A DNA stretch of 64,000 nt from Artemisia argyi (taxonomy: Eukaryota; Streptophyta; Magnoliopsida; Asterales; Asteraceae). A program made the translations under genes and the position numbers. Position 1 is the first letter of the stretch. Each line of letters begins with the position of its first letter. The DNA is taken from assembly GCA_030686995.1 (NCBI GenBank), contig CM060708.1:257518544-257582543 (forward strand). Direction: 5' to 3'. The notes beneath the pieces were generated by a model. The model was not told where the DNA came from. It made no database searches and saw only the letters and a program-made list of their open reading frames with translations. Positions 1 through 12,075 of this stretch are shown in pieces.

Positions 1-1609
1 CTTCCTCTTCCATAGTCATTTCAATGTCGGTGGGAGACACTGAGGGATTATCATAAACAACTAAGTCTGAGGAGATTCCTGTGGTAGGCTCAGGAATGCT
101 GCTTGACCCGCCAGCTTCGGTGGTCTGAGAGAACACTGGAGGTGGAGGTTGATCAGCATTGAATGTATCAATTCGGCTGTGAAGGAGACCGAGGTTGAGA
201 GCCCGTTCATTTTCTTCTTCGACTGAAAGGCCTTCAGGCTCTTGTACAGCTGTAACTGGTTCCTTCATCTTTTCTCTTCTAATCCTTTCCTCTTCCAACA
301 TCGTCTGAGCTTTGGTGAATGGACGTTGATAGAGGTGTGCGGGGGATTCAGCATGATCAGCAGATTCGTCAATAATCTTATCCCAATCTTCAAATGTCAA
401 ATCCTTATCGTCAATTTCATCAAGATTGACTTTCTTGGTGATATTGGCATAGGCTTCACTGTAAATAGGACCTTCGTCGGATTCGGTTTGTTCAGAGTCA
501 GCAGGTTTTGGAGAAGGTGGAGGTGAGGGAAACCAGCCAGGTTCAGCAGTGGGTTTCTTTGCAGGAATTCTGACCTTAGATGATGGCTTTTTCTTAGGTT
601 TGGACTTAGTAGAACTTTCTGAGCTGCCCGATTTGCTACCTTTCTTACCTTTCTTCTGCATGTATGAAGGTAGAGCAGCTTCGTCCAAGAACCCAACTTT
701 CTCTGCTTCAATGGCTTGTAGGTAGTACTTGTAGTTATTGCCAGCCTTGACTTTGTCAGTTAAGAGGCTATTAGGAAGTTTCTTTCCCTGTTTCCTTGTA
801 CTTGTATCCATTCTCTTGATGACCTTCAGTGTGTCCTCATTCTTGTATGTGTGCTGAAACTCATCATTCAATCTTTGAGGAATGTCATCATATTCATGGA
901 GGAAGCTTGCAATAAGAAGTTTGGTGAAACGGACGAATGGAATATTGGTTGTCTTGCGGTGTATGTGCCACACAATGTCTTCCCAGATAATGCTGGCATA
1001 ATCAACCTTCTTGACATTAGCAATAGCCCAGAACAGCTTGAGATGTTGGAGCTTGGGGTGTTCATGGCCTGTGTCTCTGCCAGATAGTGACTTGGCAATT
1101 ATGATGTAGAGAGTTCTCCAAGGCTGTGGAAGAAATCTGATATTGACCCTAGAGTGACTAGTAATGACCCCTTCAGACTCATCATACCCAATATCTCTCA
1201 GCCATTCTATCAATTCTTCTTCAGTGGGAACTTGGTCATATTCTTCATTTGGTTCAAGTACGGGAAGTCCCAGAGCACTGCGGAGAAGATCCTGGTCGAC
1301 TGTTACTTGTCTCATGTGAAGCATACAAGTAAAGGATTCTTCCAGGAGGTCTAAGTGGATTGTGTGCCAAAACTGATGAATGTAGAAGCAAGCCACAGCA
1401 GCAGATTTGGTGAGTAGAACCTTGCACGGGTGATAGATGAGAGCATCAACAGCAACAAGGCAAGAAGACTCATTGCATGTCAGTTTGTTGAAGTTGACTC
1501 TCAGGTTGTTCTTTCCAATCTTCCTGGAGTAGTTTTCAGGAAATGTGTCTTCCCATGCACGAATGGGTTCAGGTTCTGGTCCGTGTGGGATATCATCATG
1601 TTCTGCCAT
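1..1609 (-). CDS. Third ORF of the Sirevirus (env-like position), 3' end off the window
   Basis: An open frame starts at the ATG 1609-1607 (MAEHDDIPHGPEPEP) and continues without a stop for 536 codons to the window edge. About the first 300 residues look globular, with a WEDTFPENYSRKIGK start and a later YQ/QPWRTLY-type segment. Then comes a Lys/Ser-rich basic stretch (KKGKKGSKSGSSESS) and a long acidic, Pro-rich, apparently disordered tail. I see no signal peptide or membrane segment in the visible part. It lies about 2 kb downstream of pol in the same orientation, the place where Sireviruses carry an env-like ORF. Similar ORFs accompany copia elements in Asteraceae as far as I recall, but their function is unknown, and 'env-like' describes position only. 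Confidence 0.8.
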   Translation of the reverse strand, partial: MAEHDDIPHGPEPEPIRAWEDTFPENYSRKIGKNNLRVNFNKLTCNESSCLVAVDALIYHPCKVLLTKSAAVACFYIHQFWHTIHLDLLEESFTCMLHMRQVTVDQDLLRSALGLPVLEPNEEYDQVPTEEELIEWLRDIGYDESEGVITSHSRVNIRFLPQPWRTLYIIIAKSLSGRDTGHEHPKLQHLKLFWAIANVKKVDYASIIWEDIVWHIHRKTTNIPFVRFTKLLIASFLHEYDDIPQRLNDEFQHTYKNEDTLKVIKRMDTSTRKQGKKLPNSLLTDKVKAGNNYKYYLQAIEAEKVGFLDEAALPSYMQKKGKKGSKSGSSESSTKSKPKKKPSSKVRIPAKKPTAEPGWFPSPPPSPKPADSEQTESDEGPIYSEAYANITKKVNLDEIDDKDLTFEDWDKIIDESADHAESPAHLYQRPFTKAQTMLEEERIRREKMKEPVTAVQEPEGLSVEEENERALNLGLLHSRIDTFNADQPPPPVFSQTTEAGGSSSIPEPTTGISSDLVVYDNPSVSPTDIEMTMEEE

Positions 1610-1878
1610 CTGAATTGATCATAAACACACAAACATGGCAATTGTTGATGATGTTAGCATAGTCATTCATTAAACATGTTTACCTCTAGATTAGCATGTA
1701 TGACATTGATCAGTGGGGGTTTGTGTGTGTTAAAACTTTTGATATGTGACAAACTTGAGTTCTTTTACTAGTTAGAAACATGAAACAATTCAATTCCAAC
1801 AAAGGTTTATCATTTACAACAAGTTACACAATGGAAATTTCCAACACTTAGAAAAAATTTGGATTTTTGACAAGTTTA

Positions 1879-2405
1879 CGCGTAAGTAGTTGTTTTACGC
1901 GTAACCTGACTTAAGCGTAAGTAAAGAACTAATGCGTAAGTGCAAAATCTACGCGTAAGATAGAGTTTTACGCGTAAAAGTGAAACTTACGCGTAAGATC
2001 AATTTTATGCGTAAGATAAGTCTTATGCGTAGAAATTGAAGTTACGCGTAGGATTTCCCTTAGGCGTAAATTGTATTTTATGCGTAGGTAATGACTTACG
2101 CGTAAGTTATAGACTTATGCGTAAGATCAGAACTTATGCGTAAAAACAATTTTATGCGTAAACTGTGTCTTATCCAAGACACAATTTGTCCACGTGTCGA
2201 ATCTTACGCGTAAGATTCAATCTTACGCGTAGGATGAACTTTTAACGCGTAAAGTCGCCATTTCCAGAAATTCACCTTTTGAAATTCGTGTTATGAGTTT
2301 CCTGAAAGTGCACAAACATTACCACTGATCAATAATTAGCTTAACACACTTAATTCATACACTTTAACGCGTAAACATGCCTAATAACACTTAACGCGTA
2401 GAAAT
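1879..2405. repeat. Palindromic TTACGCGTAA-type motif array, downstream of pol
   Basis: I count about 21 copies of a motif centred on GCGTA(A/G). The full form TTACGCGTAA is its own reverse complement. Variants replace one base of the left half (ATGCGTAA, AAGCGTAA, AGGCGTAA), while GCGTA on the plus strand stays fixed. Through the core of the array the copies recur every 18-19 bp: an 8-bp unit plus a 10-11-bp linker that itself drifts but usually ends in tt. Two outlying copies lie near 2365-2405. The array sits between pol and the third ORF. Confidence 0.9.
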
Positions 2406-3100
2406 GCAAGAACACATATTCACAATCACATAAAACATGTTTCTGGGTAAGATTGAGCATGGGGCAAATGATTCTTACAACCTAAGGATCATAAGGACCA
2501 AGTTACAACAAGTTTCATTCACACAATCACAAGATAGGATCTGCTAGTGACTTACGAACCCTAAGCCTTAGATTCACGAACAAAACATGTTTAAGAATTC
2601 AATTAACCCATGACAACATGATCCACAGACTACAAGAACATTATCCCCATCATTAATTATCATCCTAACAACCACAATCAAGAACCCCTAATAATACGTA
2701 TGAACCCTAAAATCCAAATCACTCAATTGAAGTTTCTGGGTGAGATTGGAGTTCATGAACATGATAATAAACATCCATAGACCATATCCCAACAATCAAA
2801 TCATTCATAACCTAACAAATTTCTGGGCTTAAAATTCTACGCACAATCCTAAGAAAGATTTAATCGTTTAAAAAGATTTAACCGTTGGATTGTAATGAGA
2901 TTAAAAACCTTTGTTTGTTATAATGATCTAAACATAATCATACTTACAGATTTGAAGATTGGTACACTGATAAGTCTGATGATTTTGGGTCGTTGATGAT
3001 GGTTGTTGAGGGTAGTAAATGCTTTTTCAGAAAAAATTAAATGTGTGTGGTAAAATCGGTTTTGACTAGGGTGAAACAAGTTTCATGTATTGACACTATT

Positions 3101-3385
3101 AGCCCCTCAACCTTAACTAACATTTAATTTTAATGCTAAAGCACTTAATCACATGTATCTTTCGTTAGACAACACCAAGATATGAAAAGAACAACTTGTC
3201 ATACTCCCCCTCGACCTTAGATCATAGTAAAATAATAGGTTTTGGTCAAGGAGAGTGACCCGAAATCCTTTTGAATCAACACTTTTTGATAAAACTTAAA
3301 TGTTTTTGGTAAAATGCAAGTATAAAATGTAAAATAATTTTTAGAAATTAATTAAAAAAATGTTACTTTATCTCCCCCTCAACAC
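3101..3385 (-). other. Three polypurine-tract-like sequences just after pol
   Basis: On the minus strand, purine runs of the form TTGAGGGGGAGATAA (3369-3385), TCGAGGGGGAGTAT (3201-3216) and TTGAGGGGCTAAT (3101-3113) follow the pol stop. Multiplied polypurine tracts are known from Sireviruses. Here they lie before the third ORF rather than next to an LTR, because no copy of the 343-bp LTR is visible nearby. Which of them, if any, primes plus-strand DNA synthesis cannot be told. Confidence 0.5.
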
Positions 3386-3572
3386 TAATTTTAAATGATT
3401 GAAGACGTTTTAGAAAAAATAGTGTTGAAAGAGATTTACACTTGCATTTTTTTTTTATTTTTTTTTTATTTATTTTTTTTTTAAGGGTAAAAGACCAAAA
3501 ATATTTTTGAGTTTTTCATTGGATTTAGTTTTTGAAAAAAATATTTACAGAGATAGGTTTGATGTTTGACAA

Positions 3573-6500
3573 TCACTTGTGTTTTAAAAACTTTTCCAGA
3601 TCCTCTGGAGTCAAACATCGCATACCAATTTGGTGAACTAAACTAGCAAACCTGGATGGTGCCAAGGATTTGGTAAGTAAGTCCGCCAATTGGTACTCAG
3701 TTCCAACAAAATAAAGTTCAACTGTACCCCTTTCCACATGCTCTTTGATGAAATGATATCGGAGATCGATGTGTTTGGATTTGCAGTGATGTACTGTGTT
3801 GCAGGAGATGGCAATAGCACTTTTGGAATCACAGTAGATAGGAATCTTGTTGAATAGGTAGCCATAGTCCTTAAGTTGTGATCTCATCCAGATGACTTGA
3901 GCACAACAGGCAGACATGGCTACGTATTCAGATTCTGTTGATGACAGTGAGGTGCAGTCCTGCTTCTTAGATTGCCATGACACAAGTTTGTCTCCAAGAA
4001 ATTGTAATCCACCAGATGTACTTTTGCGTGTGTCTAAGCATCCTGCATGGTCAGCATCTGAAAACGCAATTAGTTTAAAGCCAGAATCCTTCGGATACCA
4101 GATCCCCAAATTGATGGTTCCCTTTATGTATCGAAGGATTCTTTTGACCTCACTGAGGTGTTTTTCAGTTGGTCTTGACTGATAGCGGGAGCACATGAAG
4201 ACAGCAAAAACTATATCAGGTCTACTAGCTGTGAGATACATGAGGGACCCAATCATACTTCGGTATTTGGTAGGGTCAACTGGAGTCCCATGTAAATCAG
4301 CATCTAGTTTAGTGGTATAGCCCATAGGTGTATTATAAGTATCACAAGACATCATTCCATGTTTCTTTAATATTTCAAGAGCATATTTGGACTGATTTAC
4401 AAAAATTCCACGGGGTGATTGGTGAACTTGTAGTCCTAGAAAGAACGAGAGTTCACCCATCATGGACATTTCAAAATTATCTTTCATTAATTTTGCAAAA
4501 TCATTAGAGTAACTTCTTTTTGTTGAGGCAAAAATGATGTCATCGACATATATTTGAACAACAAGTAAGTCCTCCCCGAGGGTTTTTGTAAATAGTGTTG
4601 GATCCACTGATCCTTTGGAAAATTTATTGGCCAGTAAGAAAGTGGACAGTTTATCATACCACGCCCGTGGGGCTTGCTTGAGTCCGTAGAGAGCCTTTTT
4701 GAGTCGGTAGACGTGATTAGGACGCTCAGGATCAATGAAGCCTTCAGGTTGGCTGACATAAACTTCTTCACGGAGATCTCCATTCAGAAATGCCGTTTTC
4801 ACATCCATTTGGAAAACCACCATATTCCTATGTGCAGCATAAGCCAAAAAGATCCGAACAGCTTCATGTCGTGCCACTGGAGCAAAGGATTCAGCAAAGT
4901 CTAGACCTTCAAGTTGAGAGTATCCTTTAGCTACCAGACGTGATTTGTTGCGGATGACTGTCCCTTCAGCATCAAGCTTATTCTTCCATATCCATTTTAA
5001 CCCAATGACAAAGACTCCGTCAGGTCTTTCAACTAATTCCCAGACTTCCAATCTTATGAATTGCTGAAATTCCTCTTGCATAGATTCAATCCAGTTGTCA
5101 TAAGTCATTGCATCTTTAATGTTCTTGGGTTCTTCATGACAAACTGTGAGTGCGTAGATGCAAGTTTCTCCATCAGTGTGAAGTCGTTGTCTTGTCATAA
5201 CAGGTGCATCTGGATGGCCAATAATGTGAACTAGAGGATGGTCTCGGGTCCATTTGTATGTTGAAGGGTGTAGTTGATAAGTATCTCGCATGTTAGCAGG
5301 ATCCAAATTGCGTGTTGACGACTCAGCTATATCAGGAACAGTAGGAGCCGGTGCAAACGGGTTAAAGAACGCATCAGGATCATGCTCTGCGGATTGTGGA
5401 ACTGATAGTGGTGTTGGATCTTCAGCTGAATGTCGGGAGTAAGAAACAGTTTGTTCTACTGTAGATGGTGAAGCAATTGGAGGATCGTCTCTCTCAACAG
5501 TTGTAGAAGTTTGTTGAGGTGAGTCTGGTACATGAATATTATCAGGTTGAGCAGCGGAATTAGGTGGGACCTCAGTAGGACGGTATTCAATTGTGTCATC
5601 AAACAGTGGAGCAAACAAGGTTTCCAATTCTTGGCGGTTGAGTGGCAATGGTTCAGCCGAAGATGCCGGAGAGTTAAGACGATTAAATTCGGGTCCTAAG
5701 CTGTGTTGCTCAGAAGCCATTTGTGTGAGCTCATCAAAATTAGCGTGAATGGTTTCTTGAATTTCTCTTGTTCGACGATTCCATATCCGAAAACCTTTAG
5801 AATTTTCACAGTATCCAACGAACACTCCAATGTCAGCCTTTGCTTTAAGTTTACCTAAATCATCACGATCATTTTTCGGATAACAAAGTGCTCCAAATAC
5901 ATGAAAGTAATCGATGTTTGGTTTCCTTTTGTGAACAATTTGATATGGTGTTTTTCGATGGCGTTTTGTGATCATGCAACGGTTTTGAGTATAACATGCG
6001 GTTGAAACAGCTTCTGCCCACATGTAATCAGGTAATTGAGCATTAATCAACATAGTTCTAGCAGCTTCCACTAACGTCCTGTTGCGTCTTTCAACAACTC
6101 CATTCTGTTCTGGGCTTCTAGGAATAGATGTTTGATGTTCAATTCCTGCTTTCTCATAAAATGACCTAAGTGTCTGATTTTTGAATTCTGTTCCATTGTC
6201 AGTTCTGACTATTCGGACCGTGTTGCGTAACTGAACTTGAATTTTAGTGAGAAAGGTGATGATCATTGAAGGAGCCTGATCTTTACTTCGTAGAAAATAA
6301 ACCCAAGTCCATCTAGAAAAATCATTGACGATTACAAGTATGTAGCGTTTACCGTTGATACTTTGAACACGCGTCGGTCCACACAAATCCATATGAAGCA
6401 GTTGTAGAACATGATTCGTACTGTGCTCAGGTTTTGAAGGAAAATGAGCCCGAGTACTTTTTCCTTGTTCACAGGCAGGACATAAGTGATCTTTGGTGAA

Positions 6501-7082
6501 ACGGAATCTTGGAAATCCATCAACAAGTTTGAACCGAGCAAGGTCAGTCATAGTTTTGAAATTCAAGTGTGAAAGACGTTTGTGCCATAACCAAGATTTA
6601 GTCGATTCTGCTTTGGAGAGAAGACATATTGGAGATGTTGCAATCATATCTGACATAGAAATTGTATAAAGGTTGGAGCCACGTGAGCCAGACATGAGGT
6701 CGTTTCCTTGTAAGTCACGAACAAAGCAGGTTTTCTCTCGAAATGCCACTTCTAGATCTCCATCACAAAATTGACCAACAGAGAAAAGGTTGTGTCCAAG
6801 TCCTTCCACATAGTAAACACGACTTATTTCGATGTTCCCACTGACATAGTCACCATATCCCATGATTAAAGCGTAATGATCATTCCCGAATCTGACAGTG
6901 CCAATGAACTTTGAAACAAAGTTGTGTAACAGTTTGAGATTGCCTGTCATATGTCGGGTGCATCCGCTATCAACAATCCAGAGAACAATCTGTACCACCT
7001 GCATCACCAGAAGAAGACACGGATGGAACAGAAGTAAGGGTGGAACCCAAAGAAATTGTGGGTTCCTGTTGGTTAGAAACAC
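3573..7082 (-). CDS. Sirevirus Pol polyprotein (PR-IN-RT-RNase H), frame-shifted relative to gag
   Basis: The 1169-codon frame carries the copia order of domains. The aspartic protease motif [11 protein letters not shown] is at about residues 35-45. A GAG-pre-integrase segment ([12 protein letters not shown]) is near 165. The integrase core has HMDLCGP near 230, RTDNGTEF near 292 and VVERRNRTL near 330. Reverse transcriptase has YVDDII near 846. RNase H has DADHAG and SSTESEY, and the frame ends LEKFLKHK. All catalytic motifs look intact. The frame overlaps gag by 113 nt and is +1 relative to it, so Gag-Pol would need frameshifting, or a small indel has separated them. The protease sequence begins right at the overlap, so the first about 34 codons may be out-of-frame gag sequence rather than true protein. 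The product acts in virus-like particles to copy and integrate the element. Confidence 0.93.
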   Translation of the reverse strand: MFLTNRNPQFLWVPPLLLFHPCLLLVMQVVQIVLWIVDSGCTRHMTGNLKLLHNFVSKFIGTVRFGNDHYALIMGYGDYVSGNIEISRVYYVEGLGHNLFSVGQFCDGDLEVAFREKTCFVRDLQGNDLMSGSRGSNLYTISMSDMIATSPICLLSKAESTKSWLWHKRLSHLNFKTMTDLARFKLVDGFPRFRFTKDHLCPACEQGKSTRAHFPSKPEHSTNHVLQLLHMDLCGPTRVQSINGKRYILVIVNDFSRWTWVYFLRSKDQAPSMIITFLTKIQVQLRNTVRIVRTDNGTEFKNQTLRSFYEKAGIEHQTSIPRSPEQNGVVERRNRTLVEAARTMLINAQLPDYMWAEAVSTACYTQNRCMITKRHRKTPYQIVHKRKPNIDYFHVFGALCYPKNDRDDLGKLKAKADIGVFVGYCENSKGFRIWNRRTREIQETIHANFDELTQMASEQHSLGPEFNRLNSPASSAEPLPLNRQELETLFAPLFDDTIEYRPTEVPPNSAAQPDNIHVPDSPQQTSTTVERDDPPIASPSTVEQTVSYSRHSAEDPTPLSVPQSAEHDPDAFFNPFAPAPTVPDIAESSTRNLDPANMRDTYQLHPSTYKWTRDHPLVHIIGHPDAPVMTRQRLHTDGETCIYALTVCHEEPKNIKDAMTYDNWIESMQEEFQQFIRLEVWELVERPDGVFVIGLKWIWKNKLDAEGTVIRNKSRLVAKGYSQLEGLDFAESFAPVARHEAVRIFLAYAAHRNMVVFQMDVKTAFLNGDLREEVYVSQPEGFIDPERPNHVYRLKKALYGLKQAPRAWYDKLSTFLLANKFSKGSVDPTLFTKTLGEDLLVVQIYVDDIIFASTKRSYSNDFAKLMKDNFEMSMMGELSFFLGLQVHQSPRGIFVNQSKYALEILKKHGMMSCDTYNTPMGYTTKLDADLHGTPVDPTKYRSMIGSLMYLTASRPDIVFAVFMCSRYQSRPTEKHLSEVKRILRYIKGTINLGIWYPKDSGFKLIAFSDADHAGCLDTRKSTSGGLQFLGDKLVSWQSKKQDCTSLSSTESEYVAMSACCAQVIWMRSQLKDYGYLFNKIPIYCDSKSAIAISCNTVHHCKSKHIDLRYHFIKEHVERGTVELYFVGTEYQLADLLTKSLAPSRFASLVHQIGMRCLTPEDLEKFLKHK

Positions 7083-10000
7083 ATGTATTCAACAATTTAG
7101 GGATCCATTTAAAGTCTGGTTTGTGTTGTAACCAACGTTGCCAATTCCAACTAGTATTTGCTTTCTTAATGTTAAATGCACTAGTAGTTGGCTCTGTCCT
7201 AGATTTGTTCTCGGCACTTATGGGGGTAACTTCAACATCATTAGAGACCGTAGAAGACGGCTTTCCTAAGTTAGACTTAGAGGCAATAGTGGGCCTAGAA
7301 GGAGTGCGTGTACTACGTTTCTTATGACGATTGAGTAGAGAGTTAGCAATACATTTAGTATGATCACCAGATGATACGCTTTTACGACAAAACACACAAG
7401 ATGCATTAATATTCAAAACATTCAAAGGTTCATCATTCGTTACATTTAGATTTTGATTACAATTTGCCAGATTAGAATCTAAATCTGATGCAACATGAGT
7501 TTTATTCAAATTCCTAAGTTGGTCTTCTACTTCTTGAGCTTCTAGTTGTCCTCTCTTACGTTGCCAGAGCCTATTCTTCTGTTTACTGTTTCGCTTGGGT
7601 CTGCTAACACTATTAGGGGAGACTAGTCCTGTAGAAGTGGAGTTTGCAACATTAGTATTTTGAACAACCTTTCTTTTAGCAGTTTTGTCTAATTTATACA
7701 TTCCTGGTGCTATCACCGTGGTGTCAACCATCTGTCCTTTTTCAAGTATCTTAATTTTCTCTTTCAACTCGATGATGATGTGATTCTTATCCTGAATATT
7801 AGACTCAAGTATACCATTGCAATATTTGATGTCTATGTGGTTTTGTAGAAATTCGTCATTTTCAAATTTTAACTTCGCAATTTCTTTCTCATAATTGAGA
7901 CACAAACCTTTTAAAGACTCATTGTTTTTGCAAAGTTGACAAGAGTTTGAAACATTGTGACTTTGAAACTTCAATTCCCTTTCAAGACTTTTAGCTTGAC
8001 ACCATTCAAGCCTTTGATTGAGTAGACTGACTTGTTTTGAAAATTGTTTTGTCACATCATCATTTTTAATTCTCAGCTTTTCATTTTCCATTCTCAGTGT
8101 CTCAATTTCCTCATTCAACAGATTATTATCAACACAATGATCATGCTTAAGCATAGAAGTACCAGAATTATAAAGATCATTCATGATAACAGACAAAATA
8201 TCAGCACAGAGAACTTGTTCCAAGAGTCGATCAGCATCATTTTTGAAAACTTCTGTTTGTAGCTTTTGGATCAAAATCTCATTTTCAGTAGTGTCAAAAA
8301 CGTTTATCATATTTTTGACCTCCTTTTGAAGTTCCTGATCCCAACGTGTAGCACATAGACGAAGGTGTTGAACAATTGGTTTCATTTGTTTTTGAAAAAT
8401 ATCTCTCTTTTCTCGCTCGTAAGCGGATTGAAAAGTTTCAATTTTTATTTCAGAATTGCGTTCAATTGTTTCCTCCAAAATATCGACGTCTTCCATAAAG
8501 GTTTTGAAATAATTTAAGACTCGACATTTTGGTAAACTTGTAAGTTCACTGGATGATGGTAAAGGACCATTTATTTGTGCTACAGGTGGGACAGGAGCCA
8601 CATTGTGAGATGAAACATATGACTCTTCGATAAACCATGATTTCTCAGGTAATTCCTTTTGAGTAACAAAAGATTTTGAAAGTGGAGGAGCTTTTGAATA
8701 GTCATATGGTGTCCAATTTTGAACTTGACTCATTTTAGATCGACTCTCTTCTTCAAGTTCTTCTTCTTCCTCAGTATCAAAAACAACAGCACGCACAATC
8801 GTATTATCAAAAAAGTAATCCATACTGTAAATTTTTGGAATTTCTTTGAATGCCGTGTGAAGAAACATTGAATTGTAATCACCAAGTGCATATCCTGTAT
8901 TGGGTCTCGGTTTTAAAGTAAATTTCTGAATTGTTGTGACAGAGTTCCCGTGTTTGTAAACAATGTGACGAAATTCTTTGAGTTGTTTTTCAAGATCAAC
9001 AATGTCACCGAGTAGGTTATCTATGTACTTCCTTTTCCGTATTTTATGTTCATGAAAATCCTTTTTGCAACTTGACAATTCTGTTTCTGTTTTTGAAAGT
9101 TCAGTTTGAAGACATTCAACTTGTTTTTTCAATTCACACTTCTCACTTTCAAGTTTCGAAATCAACGTTCCATTTGACTCAATTAAATCTTGCATTTTGC
9201 GTTGAAGATCTTGTTCTTTGTTGTAAGAATCTTGAAAAGCTTTTTCAAAACTTTTAGTGTGTTTAATCTTTTCTTCCTGATTAGAAAGCTGGATTTTATA
9301 ACACTCAATATCTCTTGCAAGTGCTGCATTAGTTTCTTTTAAAACTTTGTTTTTCTCGTTGCATTTTGCAATTAGCAATTGCTGAGCATTCAGTTGTTTA
9401 GATAACATTATGAGGTCAGGGTCTGGATCAAATGATGGTTCATGTTGTTCTAAATTATCATGTTTGTCATACTCAATAGGATCATCAAATGAAACAACTG
9501 TGTCATCATCAAATATGACAACTGTGCTTATTTGTTCATCTTGTTGAGATGATGAAGATGATTTAGATGGAACAACTTGCGCCATATCTGATTCAGAGGC
9601 AGAAGGTGAGACTATTTCATTAATAAAGCATTCATTGAGGTCATGTACCTGAGACAAGCCGTCAGTGTCATACACTGGACCTGAATCATTGAGCTTAAGT
9701 TCCTGCATGTTGGCCATAAGCATCACAGCAGCATTGGCTTCCAGATCTTCCATGTCATCATCGTTGTTCACATTTGCCATGAAGTTGTTATCCTGTTCAG
9801 GGAAATGTCCATCTTTTTCATCTTGAAGAGCCATTAGTAGTGCCTGCTTGTGAAACTTACTACCCCGAGTTCTCGGTTTGGGACATGCAGTCGCTATATG
9901 ACCTTGTTCATTACAATTGTAGCACCACACTGCATTCCCTGAGTTGGAGTTCCTAGTAGCAACTGATTCAGACCTTTGCTGAGAAGATCCTGAGTTGTTC

Positions 10001-11427
10001 CTGAACCCACCATTGTTACTAAACCTTTGACCATTCCCATAATTTCCCGAAGAATTTCCTGAACCAGATCGACCATAGCTACGATTCTGAATTTCCACTC
10101 TTCCATCATTGACAACAGCTTGATTCCTTGTGTTAGAAGATGAACGTTGACGATTGTTTGTTTTGTTTGAGAATTTGCTGAAAGCACGAGCAATAAGAGC
10201 AAGTCCCTGATTCAACGTATTAAAGTCATCATCGTCATCATCATTGGAGTTGGAGTAATACACAGCATCGTTGTTGTTTAACGGAACAAGTTGAGTAGAA
10301 TCATTCTGTAGAGATGAATCATAAGGGACCATTTGGTTCGAGGTGGAAGATTGTGGATAACTGAAGTAGTTCTGCTCTTGAACATATGCATGATTAGACA
10401 TTGGTGGTGGAGCATAGGGAGATTGAGCTACGAGAGCCAAAGAATTTGGTGTAGATGTTGGTGTGTATCCTCCTCGTAGAGCTCTATCTTTTTCCACTTC
10501 AGGTTCATGGTGTTTCAGAAAATCATACAACAAGCCATATGGAGCATCATGAAGATTCTTCGTTTGACGAACAAATGTCACATATTTATGCCAATCAGGG
10601 CCAAGACTACCAACAAATTTGGAGTTCACAGCGATCCTTGGTACTGTGATTTTGTGACGTTCCAGATCATTGACCACATTTGTGAAACGATGATAGTAGG
10701 ATTCAAGTGACTCTCCAGGTTCAATTGTGATGTCAGTGTATTCCATGTATAGCTTGGATTCCATGTCATCTTTGTTCAATTGAGTGCCTTCCATAAGGAG
10801 ATGAACGTGTTCCCACATAGCTTTGGCTGTTTTCTGAGCATCGACACTTCGATAGATCGGATTAGGTATACCTTGAAGTATATAAGCCATTGCATACTGA
10901 TCAGCTTCACGATGTAGTTTCTGTTCTTCAGTGAGTGCAGATTCTGGAAGGGGTCTATCACCAGGAGGACGTGGAGGATCAGCATTTGGATCACCAGCTT
11001 CAAATCTTGTTGGCCACTCAAATGGTCCTTCAAGTATCACTTGCTTTAAGAACTGCCCATGAGGTTTCTTTAATTCAAGAAATCTTAAGAATCGACTTGA
11101 CCATTGAACATAATTCCCAGGTGTTAGCATTGGAGGTGTTTCAAGTGATCCTGCCTCATGTCGGGATTGTTGAGTTGTAATAACTTCACACATTCTGTCA
11201 AACCAGTGAGGTTGTTTGGAGGAAAACTGAGTGGTTTGTTGTAGCACTGAATATGGTTGTTGTTGAGGAATGAGCTGTTGTTGCATCATTAGGTAATGTT
11301 GTTGTGGATTGTATTTAGGAGGTTGTTGATTCATTATGTGCGGAAGGTATTGTTGTTGCTGATACTGCTGAGGTTGTTGTTGCTGAGGATAAGAGTGAGG
11401 GAAGTAGTGATTAGGTGGTTGAGACAT
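6970..11427 (-). CDS. Sirevirus Gag, very large, coiled-coil rich
   Basis: I start at the ATG at 11427 ([15 protein letters not shown]), giving about 1485 residues. The open frame continues 30 codons further upstream to 11517, but that part runs towards the palindrome-array leader. The N-terminus is a Gln/Pro-rich low-complexity stretch. A UBN2-like gag core follows ([17 protein letters not shown], then a [17 protein letters not shown] region). A CX2CX4HX4C zinc knuckle ([14 protein letters not shown]) falls at 9932-9890. Long Glu/Lys/Gln coiled-coil stretches fill the middle, and a second, different Cys/His cluster (CX2CX8HX2C) lies near 7400-7350. The length is about three times an ordinary copia Gag, typical of Sireviruses. 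It ends at 6970, 113 nt inside the pol frame. Confidence 0.9.
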   Translation of the reverse strand: MSQPPNHYFPHSYPQQQQPQQYQQQQYLPHIMNQQPPKYNPQQHYLMMQQQLIPQQQPYSVLQQTTQFSSKQPHWFDRMCEVITTQQSRHEAGSLETPPMLTPGNYVQWSSRFLRFLELKKPHGQFLKQVILEGPFEWPTRFEAGDPNADPPRPPGDRPLPESALTEEQKLHREADQYAMAYILQGIPNPIYRSVDAQKTAKAMWEHVHLLMEGTQLNKDDMESKLYMEYTDITIEPGESLESYYHRFTNVVNDLERHKITVPRIAVNSKFVGSLGPDWHKYVTFVRQTKNLHDAPYGLLYDFLKHHEPEVEKDRALRGGYTPTSTPNSLALVAQSPYAPPPMSNHAYVQEQNYFSYPQSSTSNQMVPYDSSLQNDSTQLVPLNNNDAVYYSNSNDDDDDDFNTLNQGLALIARAFSKFSNKTNNRQRSSSNTRNQAVVNDGRVEIQNRSYGRSGSGNSSGNYGNGQRFSNNGGFRNNSGSSQQRSESVATRNSNSGNAVWCYNCNEQGHIATACPKPRTRGSKFHKQALLMALQDEKDGHFPEQDNNFMANVNNDDDMEDLEANAAVMLMANMQELKLNDSGPVYDTDGLSQVHDLNECFINEIVSPSASESDMAQVVPSKSSSSSQQDEQISTVVIFDDDTVVSFDDPIEYDKHDNLEQHEPSFDPDPDLIMLSKQLNAQQLLIAKCNEKNKVLKETNAALARDIECYKIQLSNQEEKIKHTKSFEKAFQDSYNKEQDLQRKMQDLIESNGTLISKLESEKCELKKQVECLQTELSKTETELSSCKKDFHEHKIRKRKYIDNLLGDIVDLEKQLKEFRHIVYKHGNSVTTIQKFTLKPRPNTGYALGDYNSMFLHTAFKEIPKIYSMDYFFDNTIVRAVVFDTEEEEELEEESRSKMSQVQNWTPYDYSKAPPLSKSFVTQKELPEKSWFIEESYVSSHNVAPVPPVAQINGPLPSSSELTSLPKCRVLNYFKTFMEDVDILEETIERNSEIKIETFQSAYEREKRDIFQKQMKPIVQHLRLCATRWDQELQKEVKNMINVFDTTENEILIQKLQTEVFKNDADRLLEQVLCADILSVIMNDLYNSGTSMLKHDHCVDNNLLNEEIETLRMENEKLRIKNDDVTKQFSKQVSLLNQRLEWCQAKSLERELKFQSHNVSNSCQLCKNNESLKGLCLNYEKEIAKLKFENDEFLQNHIDIKYCNGILESNIQDKNHIIIELKEKIKILEKGQMVDTTVIAPGMYKLDKTAKRKVVQNTNVANSTSTGLVSPNSVSRPKRNSKQKNRLWQRKRGQLEAQEVEDQLRNLNKTHVASDLDSNLANCNQNLNVTNDEPLNVLNINASCVFCRKSVSSGDHTKCIANSLLNRHKKRSTRTPSRPTIASKSNLGKPSSTVSNDVEVTPISAENKSRTEPTTSAFNIKKANTSWNWQRWLQHKPDFKWIPKLLNTCVSNQQEPTISLGSTLTSVPSVSSSGDAGGTDCSLDC

Positions 11428-11518
11428 CTTAGAACACTTGTGTAGAAATGGATCTTTGTAGAAGATTGAAATGCACGTTCCTTTGAGTAAGTAGCAAAAT
11501 CCTTGGGGTAAGTTCAAT

Positions 11519-12075
11519 TCTTACGCGTAACTTAATCTTACGCGTAAACTTTAAGTTATGCGTAAAGAGTAGATTATGCGTAAACTAATAGTTTATGCGT
11601 AAGTTTTCTCTTTACGCGTAAGTTTAGGCTTATGCGTAAGTTTAGACTTATGCGTAAGGTTTAAACAACCAAACAAATCTTTCAAACTTATCCAAGCTTG
11701 AAAGATATCCGTAGTCGAAGTATTCCACTAACTTATCCAAGCTAGGGAAGTACTGAGTCACCTTTACACGAGGAGAAGATCGTAGATGAAACTTACGCGT
11801 AAACTTTGGCAAGTTACGCGTAACTCAGACTTACGCGTAGAAGCAAACTTAAGCGTAGGTTTAAGGCGTAGAAGAGCATTTAACGCGTAGGATCAGGGTT
11901 TTAACCAATTTAACGCGTAAGAAAAGGGTTTTGGCCTATTTAACGCGTAAGAAAAGGGTTTAGACCAATTTTACGCGTAAGAAAAGGGTTTTGGCCTAGA
12001 CTTATGCGTAAACTGACCAAAAAACACTGTAGACAGCTGGAAATAGTACTTTTGTCGACCACTTTACGCGTAAAC
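11519..12075. repeat. Palindromic TTACGCGTAA-type motif array in the gag leader
   Basis: About 19 copies of the GCGTA(A/G) motif are spread between the primer binding site and gag. The first block (11519-11660) has eight copies with 10-11-bp linkers, the same 18-19-bp period as the array at 1879-2405. A later block (11880-12010) has a higher-order repeat of roughly 31 bp in which the motif is followed by gaaaagggtttt. Again the non-palindromic variants are changed only in the left half as read on the plus strand. Confidence 0.9.

Noticed and set aside
1879..2405. CRISPR-like array of short repeats
   Set aside because: Linkers are only 10-11 bp, the repeats are 8-10 bp and degenerate, and the context is a plant retrotransposon.
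3638..11180. Many short ORFs antisense to or out of frame with Sirevirus gag and pol
   Set aside because: They lie entirely within the long gag and pol frames, show no recognisable domain, and are frame shadows.
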